Positions 5,105 to 10,333 of a stretch of 10,333 nt of DNA are shown piece after piece. A model generated the notes under the pieces. The model made no database searches. It was given only the letters and a program-made list of their open reading frames with translations, and had not been told where the DNA came from. Origin of the DNA: an uncultured bacterium (GTDB taxonomy: Bacteria; Patescibacteriota; Patescibacteriia; CAIQCM01); the NCBI GenBank assembly GCA_903870305.1, contig CAIQCM010000073.1, positions 1 to 10,333 on the forward strand, given 5' to 3'. The position numbers were made by a program, and so were the translations under genes. Numbering within the stretch: the stretch's first letter is position 1; every line of letters begins with the position of its first letter.

Positions 5105-5611
5105 ATGGGAAGAATCATTGTCGGCACGCTATTAATTCTTTGGGGCCTGAGCGCCTTTCTGGGTTTTGATCTTTTTCGTTTCTTCTTCGCGCTCGTCATT
5201 ATCCTCATCGGCGTGCGCATCCTCACCGGCCGCCGCCAGCATTGGGGACATTGGAACGACATGAACGTTGCGACCGTGAGTCAGGAAGATTTTTTGAACG
5301 AGATCGTTATCTTCAGCCCGATCAACAGGGTTGTTAAGTCGGAGAACTTTAAAGGCGGAATGGTAAAAATGGTCTTCGCCGGCGGCGTGATCGACCTATC
5401 GGGAGTTAAAACTCAAGCCAAAGAGATTGAACTAACCATCAAAACCGTCTTTGCCGGTCTAAAACTGATCGTTCCCAAGGACTGGAAAGTAAATATCCAA
5501 GGATCCGCCGTCTTCGGCGGCTACGACAACCGCGTCCAACCCGGCGAGGGCGCCGTCACCTTGAACCTCAAAGGTTCGGCGGTATTTGGAGGAATTGAGA
5601 TCGTGAGTTAA
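5105..5611 (+). CDS. LiaF-like membrane protein (cell wall stress domain)
   Basis: 168 residues. Two hydrophobic segments (about 4-20 and 23-40) form the LiaI/LiaF-type membrane part. The rest is a LiaF C-terminal domain, a beta-rich domain that in Firmicutes restrains the LiaRS envelope-stress system. Its signature appears as four turns: VFAGGVIDLS (90-99), VFAGLKLIVP (115-124), AVFGGYDNRV (135-144) and AVFGGIEIV (159-167), with the typical KDWKVNIQGS between the second and third. No histidine kinase or response regulator lies nearby, so a LiaRS partner cannot be claimed. It is the second gene of the operon from 4658 and is about 15 nt from the CYTH gene. The ATG at 5105 has no Shine-Dalgarno sequence. 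Confidence 0.88.
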   Translation: MGRIIVGTLLILWGLSAFLGFDLFRFFFALVIILIGVRILTGRRQHWGHWNDMNVATVSQEDFLNEIVIFSPINRVVKSENFKGGMVKMVFAGGVIDLSGVKTQAKEIELTIKTVFAGLKLIVPKDWKVNIQGSAVFGGYDNRVQPGEGAVTLNLKGSAVFGGIEIVS

Positions 5612-5626
5612 TTCCGCTGATTTGTT

Positions 5627-6151
5627 ATGAATAAGACAAACATCGAACTAAAACATTTTTGTTCTGATTTCGACAAAATTAGAGAGGTGTTGAAAGAAAT
5701 CGGAGCTAAAAAGGAAACATCTATAAAACAAACGGATTATTTTTTTGAACTTTCTCGCGACGGAGCTAGATTAAAATTGCGCATTGAAGGGAAGAAGCAA
5801 GTGCTGGTGTATTATGAGCGACCGGATTTTTCTAAAGCCAAAGGTGCGGTTGCTAAGATAAAACTTTATAAAGTGCGCGATCGTGAACTGCTGCCTTTTT
5901 TGTGCAGTGCTTTAGGTGTTAAGGTAGTTGTAAATAAAAAACGAGAAATTTGGAGAAGGGCAAATACGGTATTCCATATTGATAACGTAAAAAAAGTAGG
6001 AAGAATTTTTGAGATAGAACTGCAAAAGAAAGGAACGATCACACCAACCGATCGGAAACAATTCAAAGCATATCAGGATAAATTTCTGCCACACCTAGGA
6101 AAAGTAATTAAAGGTTCGAATGCCGATCTGGTGATTTCTTCATTAAAATAA
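5627..6151 (+). CDS. CYTH-domain protein (CyaB/thiamine-triphosphatase type)
   Basis: 174 residues, one CYTH domain. CYTH proteins form a tunnel of beta strands that binds triphosphate groups with metal; members are class IV adenylate cyclases, thiamine triphosphatases and tripolyphosphatases. NIELKHF (5-11) is the N-terminal signature, in the N-E-K form often seen in CyaB-like proteins in place of ExExK. The strand pattern continues with RLKLR (48-52), YYERPD (62-67), KKREIWR (104-110), FHIDNV (116-121), FEIEL (128-132) and SNADLVI (164-170). The basic and acidic residues expected to line the tunnel are therefore present. Which activity it has cannot be told. The gene lies between the LiaF-like gene and msrB, with gaps of 15 and 14 nt. 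Confidence 0.88.
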   Translation: MNKTNIELKHFCSDFDKIREVLKEIGAKKETSIKQTDYFFELSRDGARLKLRIEGKKQVLVYYERPDFSKAKGAVAKIKLYKVRDRELLPFLCSALGVKVVVNKKREIWRRANTVFHIDNVKKVGRIFEIELQKKGTITPTDRKQFKAYQDKFLPHLGKVIKGSNADLVISSLK

Positions 6152-6165
6152 AATAGCTCTCAACT

Positions 6166-6531
6166 ATGCCCACCTACAACACACTCACGCCCGAGGAAGA
6201 AGCGGTGATCGTGGGAAAGGGAACTGAGGCGCCGTTTATTGGGGAATACGATAACTACTTTGCGAACGGGACGTACATTTGTCGCCGTTGCAACGCGCCG
6301 CTCTACCGGTCGAAAGACAAGTTTGATGCGCATTGCGGGTGGCCGAGTTTTGATGATGAAATTCCCGGCGCGGTGAAACGTTTGCCGGATGCGGACGGAC
6401 AGCGAACCGAAATAGAATGCGCCAACTGCGGCGCGCATTTGGGGCATGTGTTTTTGGGAGAGCAAATGACCGCGAAGGACACGCGGCATTGCGTTAATTC
6501 GCTTTCGATAAAATTCGTACCGGATAAATAA
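6166..6531 (+). CDS. msrB: Peptide-methionine (R)-S-oxide reductase MsrB
   Basis: 121 residues, slightly short for the family but complete. MsrB reduces methionine-R-sulfoxide in proteins, repairing oxidative damage in the cytoplasm. Zinc is bound by two CxxC pairs, C39-C42 (CRRC) and C85-C88 (CANC). HCGWPSFDD at 56-64 is the family signature with C57, the usual resolving cysteine. The catalytic cysteine is C109 in RHCVNS (107-112). GAHLGHVF at 89-96 is the conserved motif after the second zinc pair. No MsrA domain is fused and none lies in the window. It is the last gene of the 4658 operon; no clear terminator follows. Confidence 0.97.
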   Translation: MPTYNTLTPEEEAVIVGKGTEAPFIGEYDNYFANGTYICRRCNAPLYRSKDKFDAHCGWPSFDDEIPGAVKRLPDADGQRTEIECANCGAHLGHVFLGEQMTAKDTRHCVNSLSIKFVPDK

Positions 6532-6579
6532 TTATATATTTGCAAAAAAGTGTGCATTTTGTTAAGGTTGTCGCGGTTT

Positions 6580-6598
6580 TGGTCGGATGGTCCGGCCA
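6580..6598 (+). promoter_or_regulatory. Hairpin in the leader of the PurM-like gene
   Basis: TGGTCGGA (6580-6587) and TCCGGCCA (6591-6598) pair over 8 bp with one G-U pair around a 3-nt loop. No T-run follows, so it is not a standard terminator for msrB. It ends 15 nt before the ribosome binding site of the next gene (GAGG, 6614-6617). Confidence 0.4.
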
Positions 6599-6624
6599 AT
6601 CGTTCATTTTAGCGAGGTATCAAC

Positions 6625-7731
6625 ATGACCCAACCCATGACCTATGCCGGCACCGGCGTAAGCTACGACACGATGGATCCGTTCAAGCGCATGGCACAAG
6701 AGGCGGCTCGCGAAACAGCCCGCAACATCGAGCGCCTTTGGCTCAAGGACGTGGCGATGAGCCGTGGCGAGAGTGTCTATCTCGTCGAAACACCCGACAG
6801 CTACATGGCTCATGTCGAGGAAGGGCTCGGCACTAAAAACTTGGTCGCCGACGCCATGTATCTCCTCACCAACCAGTCGTTCTACGACCATGTCGCGCAA
6901 GACACGGTCGCCATGATCGTGAACGATATGATTACCCTCGGCGCCCTGCCGGTTTCGGTGGCCATGCATCTGGCGGTCGGCAACTCCGATTGGTTCAACG
7001 ACGAAAAGCGCGTGCGTGACCTCGTGTCTGGATGGAAGCGCGCCTGCGACTTTGCTCGTTGCACTTGGGGCGGCGGGGAAACACCGACGCTTAAAGGCGT
7101 GGTCGTTCCCGACGCGGTCGTGCTCTCCGGCTCGGCTATGGGCATCGTGAAGCCCAAAGATCGATTGATCCGCTGTGACATACAGGACGGCGATATCATT
7201 GTTTTGATTCCGAGTTCGGGGATCCATGCGAATGGCCTCACCCTGGCACGTAAGATTGCCGAGGAGAAGCTTTCCGAAGGATACGTGACCAAGATGCGCG
7301 ATGGCCGGCGCTATGGTGAGGCGCTGCTCGACCCGACGCTAATCTACGTCGGATTGGTCGAGGACTGCATTGAGGCAGGCGTAGACATCCACTACGCCGT
7401 GAATATCACAGGTCATGGCTGGCGCAAGCTCATGCGCGCGAACGGCAACTTTTCGTACAACATCGACACCTTGCCGCCGCAACTTCCGATTTTTGACTTC
7501 ATTCAAGAGCATGGACCGGTGAGCGACAAAGAGGCGTATGGTAACCTCAATATGGGCGCTGGTTTTGCACTTTATGTTCCGGATGATGATGTTGCCGAAG
7601 TTTTGGATATCGCGGAGCGTCTTGGGATGCCGGCGATTGAAGCCGGTCACATCACTAGTACTGAAAAGAAGCAGGTCAACATCCTCCCAAAACATCTGGT
7701 GTTCGCCGGCGAAACGCTCGCCGTTCGATAG
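6625..7731 (+). CDS. purM: PurM-type AIR synthase homologue
   Basis: 368 residues. PurM (phosphoribosylformylglycinamidine cyclo-ligase) closes the imidazole ring in purine synthesis using ATP. Family motifs appear in order: TYAGTGVSYD at 6-15, GLGTKN (67-72, the GVGTK site), DTVAMIVNDMITLGA (93-107), GGGETPTL (149-156), GIHANGLTLARK (199-210), EALLDPTLIYV (232-242), NITGHG (260-265) and NMGAGF (309-314). Length and motif order fit a full PurM, but several motifs deviate (GHG for GGG, GGGETPTL for GGETAEMP), so an AIR-synthase-related enzyme with another substrate is possible. No other purine gene is nearby. GAGG (6614-6617) lies 7 nt before the ATG, one of few good ribosome binding sites here. 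Confidence 0.85.
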   Translation: MTQPMTYAGTGVSYDTMDPFKRMAQEAARETARNIERLWLKDVAMSRGESVYLVETPDSYMAHVEEGLGTKNLVADAMYLLTNQSFYDHVAQDTVAMIVNDMITLGALPVSVAMHLAVGNSDWFNDEKRVRDLVSGWKRACDFARCTWGGGETPTLKGVVVPDAVVLSGSAMGIVKPKDRLIRCDIQDGDIIVLIPSSGIHANGLTLARKIAEEKLSEGYVTKMRDGRRYGEALLDPTLIYVGLVEDCIEAGVDIHYAVNITGHGWRKLMRANGNFSYNIDTLPPQLPIFDFIQEHGPVSDKEAYGNLNMGAGFALYVPDDDVAEVLDIAERLGMPAIEAGHITSTEKKQVNILPKHLVFAGETLAVR

Positions 7732-7754
7732 TGGCAACAAGAACGAGACGAAAC

Positions 7755-7795
7755 AAAAAAGAGCCCGTGCGCACGCCGCATGGGCTCCCTTTTTT
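7755..7795 (+). terminator. Bidirectional terminator between purM-like and CopC-like genes
   Basis: GAGCCCGTGCG (7761-7771) pairs with CGCATGGGCTC (7777-7787) over 11 bp with one G-U pair. Six A (7755-7760) precede the stem and six T (7790-7795) follow, so it can end transcripts from both sides. It begins 24 nt after the plus-strand stop and 4 nt from the minus-strand stop. The GAGCCC core resembles the terminator at 3760-3796. Confidence 0.92.
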
Positions 7796-7798
7796 ATC

Positions 7799-8338
7799 TT
7801 ACGGAAGCTTTAAATGATACCCGAAGCGGCCGTCGGAGCAGGCGGCGTCGGCGAAGCAGGCGACGTAGTAGACGTAGTAGTCGCCGTCGGTGACGTCCGG
7901 ATTGAGTTTAACGGTCATGTTGTCCCCTTGGATCGACGATGGGTTAAGCGTGACCGAGGTGATGTCATTTTTCTTGACCATGATCACCGATTGGCTGGTT
8001 TTGAGAACTAAGGCGTTGAATTTGATCGTTAAATTGAGCGGCACCTGGGTAAGCGTGGCGTTATTGGCAATCGTTGCCGCGACAAAGTGCGGGGTTTTCT
8101 TTTCGACAAAACTTACCGGCTTGGCAGCGGGTTTTATGACCGGTGTTTTTGTCTTTGGCACGTTGGCGTTAATAACGGTATTGGTGTTGCCGGTCTGAAC
8201 CGCGCTGTTGGTATTGGCCGCGGGTTGCGTTTCAACATCCGATTTTGGCCATGTGAGCCAAAAGAAAAGCGCGACGGCGACCAGAGCCACAACCCAGATG
8301 ATGATCCGGTTGTTCTTGTTTTTTAAAAAATTATTCAT
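7799..8338 (-). CDS. Membrane-anchored CopC-like Ig-fold protein
   Basis: 179 residues. A basic start (K6, K8, R11) leads to one hydrophobic anchor at about 12-30. A linker rich in Asn, Thr, Ala and Pro (about 31-80) follows, then a beta-rich domain at about 82-179. This domain has the CopC/YobA layout: PHFVAATIANNATLTQVPLNLTIKFNA-type opening strands, later NMTVKLNPDVTDGDYYVYY (the L-x-x-G-x-Y-x-V strand), and SDGRFGYHLKL as the closing strand. CopC proteins carry copper in the periplasm, but here the usual DGH is DGR, so the classic copper ligand is missing. A Cys pair (C161, C167) is added before it. The domain should lie outside the membrane. Copper binding is doubtful; a structural or adhesive Ig domain is equally possible. 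Confidence 0.72.
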   Translation of the reverse strand: MNNFLKNKNNRIIIWVVALVAVALFFWLTWPKSDVETQPAANTNSAVQTGNTNTVINANVPKTKTPVIKPAAKPVSFVEKKTPHFVAATIANNATLTQVPLNLTIKFNALVLKTSQSVIMVKKNDITSVTLNPSSIQGDNMTVKLNPDVTDGDYYVYYVACFADAACSDGRFGYHLKLP

Positions 8339-8362
8339 ATCGTTGTTGGTTAGCGCCGTATG

Positions 8363-8391
8363 GTTATACGAAGCGCTTCCCGATTAGTTAA
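8363..8391 (-). promoter_or_regulatory. Possible promoter of the CopC-like gene
   Basis: On the minus strand TTAACT (8391-8386, four of six matches to -35) is followed after 17 nt by TATAAC (8368-8363, five of six matches to -10). The -35 box overlaps the stop codon of the upstream dehydrogenase gene. The start would lie near 8356, about 18 nt before the ATG at 8338. Confidence 0.4.
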
Positions 8392-9364
8392 TTTGGTTGG
8401 GGGGAGTTTTTCCGGACAGGACGGCCAAGATATTTTCGGCGGCCATGCGGGACATGTCTTCGCGCGCCTCGATCGTGGCGGAGGCGATGTGCGGCGTCAT
8501 GATCACATTGGTCAGGGCCTTTAATTCGAGGTGGTCGGACGGGTCGCAATCGATCGACGGCTCGCATTCGAAGACGTCGCAGGCGAAACCGTTCAACTTT
8601 TTGTCGGTGAGCGCTTGGAGCACGGCTTTTTCATCGACCACCGGACCGCGCGCCGTGTTGATGAGTAACGCGGACGGCTTCATCATGTTGAATTGCTTGG
8701 TTGAAAGAAGGTGCTTGGTGCCGTCGTTAAGCGGCACATGGACGGAAACAACATCACTCTCCTTAAGAAGGTCTTCAATCGACAAAAATCGCGCGCCGAT
8801 CTGCTGCTCGAGATCGGGATTGGTTTTGGTGTCAAAATAAACGGTCTTCATGCCAATTCCCGTTGCGTGTTTGGCGACATCGGCGCCGATGCGGCCGAGT
8901 CCGATCACGCCGAGTGTCTTGCCCTTGAGCAATGTTCCAAGGAAGAGGAACGGCGCCCAGCCCTTGTAGCGGCCGGAGCGGGTGAAGTTGTCGGCTTCGA
9001 CGATGCGGTGCGCAAGCGCGAGCATGAGCGCGAAAGTATGTTCGGCCACCGAGTCGGAAAGCAGCTCGGACGGCGTGTTCGAGAGTAAAATATTTCGGCG
9101 TTTGGCCGCTTCGCGGTCGAAGTTGTCAAAACCAACGGCATAGTTGGCGTAGATCTTCACGGTCGGCGCCGAATCCATGACCTCGCCGTCAATTTTGTCG
9201 GTAAGGAGCGAGAGAACGGCGTCGGGTTTTTCTTGTTTGAGAACGGCAATCAGTTCTTCTTTGGTGTGAATATGGTCGTCGGGATTGACGACCACTTCGT
9301 GGCCGGCCGCTTTAAGCAGGTTAATGCCGGAAGCGGGGATGTTTCGCGTGATGTAGATCTTCAT
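8384..9364 (-). CDS. D-isomer-specific 2-hydroxyacid dehydrogenase (glyoxylate/hydroxypyruvate reductase type)
   Basis: 326 residues, full length. These enzymes reduce 2-oxoacids such as glyoxylate or hydroxypyruvate to D-2-hydroxyacids with NAD(P)H. ANYAVGFDNFD at 73-83 is the substrate-domain motif. The Rossmann motif GLGRIG is at 155-160, with Asp178 after the second strand (YFDTK), which favours NADH. The catalytic set is R239 in TARGP, E268 in ECEP and H292 in PHIASAT, with the usual spacing. The overall pattern is closest to GyaR-type glyoxylate reductases; D-lactate or phosphoglycerate dehydrogenase activity cannot be excluded. No Shine-Dalgarno sequence precedes the ATG. A 99-nt repeat-rich spacer separates it from the kinase gene upstream on the same strand. 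Confidence 0.93.
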   Translation of the reverse strand: MKIYITRNIPASGINLLKAAGHEVVVNPDDHIHTKEELIAVLKQEKPDAVLSLLTDKIDGEVMDSAPTVKIYANYAVGFDNFDREAAKRRNILLSNTPSELLSDSVAEHTFALMLALAHRIVEADNFTRSGRYKGWAPFLFLGTLLKGKTLGVIGLGRIGADVAKHATGIGMKTVYFDTKTNPDLEQQIGARFLSIEDLLKESDVVSVHVPLNDGTKHLLSTKQFNMMKPSALLINTARGPVVDEKAVLQALTDKKLNGFACDVFECEPSIDCDPSDHLELKALTNVIMTPHIASATIEAREDMSRMAAENILAVLSGKTPPNQIN

Positions 9365-9373
9365 AGTTTTGTC

Positions 9374-9456
9374 TTACGAATAAACGAATTTTTTACTAAT
9401 TTACGAATAGATGGCGGTGGTTATTCGTAATATTCGCGTCATTCGTAAATTAGTAA
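9374..9456. repeat. ATTCGTAA palindromic repeat cluster
   Basis: The arms TTACTAATTTACGAAT (9393-9408) and ATTCGTAAATTAGTAA (9441-9456) are a perfect 16-bp inverted repeat. TTACGAATA/TATTCGTAA occurs again inside at 9401-9409 and 9422-9430, and once more outside at 9374-9382. The unit ATTCGTAA thus recurs in both directions within 83 bases. The cluster fills the space between two genes of the same strand, and the motif ATTAGTAA also runs into the last codons and stop of the kinase gene. It resembles AT-rich intergenic repeats I associate with Patescibacteria genomes; this is recollection, not shown here. Confidence 0.8.
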
Positions 9457-9463
9457 GGAATAA

Positions 9464-10333
9464 TTAGTAATTCATTTTTTTAATTTTGACGCGGGCGAGG
9501 CATTGCGGCGCTGGCCATTTGTTCAAGATCCCGACCTTGGCGCCCATGTGCTGGACCACGCCGGTGGCGTTGGCCGTGCCGACGGCGAGGGCGATCCTTA
9601 TGTCATTGTGTTTCAACATCGCGGCGGCGTAGGCCGAGCCGAAAGCGTCGCCGGCGCCGGTCAAGTTGATCTTTTTAACCGGAATGATCGGCGCGTACAA
9701 CATCTCGTGCGCCGTGACGGCATAGGCGCCAGCCGGGCCGTCGGTGATCACCGAATGGGCGGTGAGCTTGCGCATGCCGCCGATAATTCCAGCGAGGTCG
9801 GCGTCTTTTTTTCCGGTCAGCGTCGCGGCTTCTTCGCGGTTAAGGAAAACGATGTCGAGTTTGGCGAGCAAGGGTGCGAGCGCCGAGCGGCCTTGTTTAA
9901 GTTCGTTGCCGCCGGGGTTGAGGCAAACCTCAGCGCCGATCTTTTTTGCTCGCGCGATGATCTTTCTCAAAAGATCGATGTCGCCGCCCAAGCTGGAAAC
10001 ATGGAAAAGCCGCGCGTTCATTTTGTGCCAATCAATCAAACCGGCATCCAGTTCGGCGGAGGCGCCGCGAAAGGTTAAAATGGTGCGTTCGGCTTCCTTT
10101 GAAAGCAGAATGACCGAATAGCCGGTTTTCTCATCTTTAGCGCGCTGGAAAAAAGCGGTGTTCACGCGGTCGCGTTTCAAGGTTGAAACGATCTCTTCGC
10201 CGCTTGCGTCGGCGCCGATACGCGCGACAGCCGCGGTCCGCAGCTTGCCGAGGCGCGTGAAAGTGACGGCGTTGTTGGTGGCCCCTCCCCCCGTTTCAAA
10301 ATCAATGTCATCGATATCGATCTTGGCGCCAAA
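9464..10333 (-). CDS. PfkB-family sugar/nucleoside kinase, 5' end outside window
   Basis: 289 codons are visible; the frame is open to the end of the window, so the start lies beyond 10333 and perhaps 20-45 residues are missing. The TTG at 10180 is internal. PfkB (ribokinase-like) enzymes phosphorylate sugars or nucleosides with ATP in the cytoplasm. Signature 1 appears as GGGATNNAVTFTRLG at visible residues 15-29. LNREEAATLTG (visible 164-174) is the conserved N-x-x-E region. Signature 2 is LTGAGDAFGSAY (visible 224-235), with the anion hole GAGD and the catalytic Asp229. The substrate cannot be assigned; ribokinase, adenosine kinase and fructokinase types share these motifs. The stop codon lies within the AT-rich repeat region at 9374-9470. 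Confidence 0.92.
   Translation of the reverse strand, partial: FGAKIDIDDIDFETGGGATNNAVTFTRLGKLRTAAVARIGADASGEEIVSTLKRDRVNTAFFQRAKDEKTGYSVILLSKEAERTILTFRGASAELDAGLIDWHKMNARLFHVSSLGGDIDLLRKIIARAKKIGAEVCLNPGGNELKQGRSALAPLLAKLDIVFLNREEAATLTGKKDADLAGIIGGMRKLTAHSVITDGPAGAYAVTAHEMLYAPIIPVKKINLTGAGDAFGSAYAAAMLKHNDIRIALAVGTANATGVVQHMGAKVGILNKWPAPQCLARVKIKKMNY

Noticed and set aside
6604..7227. 207-residue minus-strand frame opposite the PurM homologue
   Set aside because: The plus frame carries all PurM motifs; the minus frame is a GC-driven shadow.
3760..7795. Similar GAGCCC-core terminators at 3760-3796 and 7755-7795 as ends of a mobile element
   Set aside because: The likeness is limited to the stem core next to A/T runs, loops differ, there is no transposase or target duplication between them; ordinary terminators explain it.
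9503..10121. Two plus-strand frames opposite the kinase gene
   Set aside because: The minus frame has both PfkB signatures and is open to the window edge.
1..10333. CRISPR array, toxin-antitoxin pair, defence system, prophage or transposase
   Set aside because: No regularly spaced direct repeats and no protein with matching motifs were found on either strand.

Overview
The window looks like a dense fragment of a small bacterial genome, most likely from the Patescibacteria (candidate phyla radiation). The grounds are very short intergenic gaps, many small membrane proteins and orphan housekeeping enzymes, few Shine-Dalgarno sequences in front of operon-internal genes, and AT-rich palindromic repeats between genes. 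TGA acts as a normal stop (3527-3529, minus strand) and no gene contains in-frame TGA, so the standard bacterial code fits. The phylum assignment is inference; the sequence carries no rRNA or other decisive marker.

Layout. 16-91: tRNA-Ala(TGC) and its terminator. 177-620: a small two-helix membrane protein with a strong promoter, two leader hairpins and a terminator. 741-3335: five plus-strand genes separated by 1-5 nt (SET-domain methyltransferase, undecaprenyl-diphosphatase UppP, RBBP9-like serine hydrolase, Nudix hydrolase, three-helix membrane protein). 3412-3504: three hairpins in a row. 3527-3667 (minus): a 46-residue Lmo0937-family membrane peptide. 3817-4482 (minus): an unrecognised protein built from two similar halves, with its own promoter, leader hairpin and terminator. 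4658-6531: plus-strand operon of a DUF5668-type membrane protein with a Cys/His cluster, a LiaF-like protein, a CYTH phosphatase/cyclase and MsrB, apparently started from a leaderless promoter. 6625-7731: a PurM (AIR synthase) homologue. A bidirectional terminator separates it from three minus-strand genes: a CopC-like anchored protein, a glyoxylate-reductase-type dehydrogenase, and a PfkB sugar kinase whose 5' end lies outside the window.

How it works together. Several genes concern the envelope: UppP recycles the lipid carrier for peptidoglycan, LiaF-like proteins sense envelope stress, and there are small membrane proteins and an anchored CopC-like domain. Others are repair or sanitation enzymes (MsrB, Nudix, possibly CYTH). 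I found no CRISPR array, toxin-antitoxin pair, transposase, phage gene or recognisable defence system. The most notable items are the SET gene, much richer in A+T than its neighbour; the duplicated unknown protein; a palindrome that occurs once between genes and once in frame inside a gene with paired compensatory changes; and predicted promoters whose transcripts would begin in a hairpin or at the start codon.
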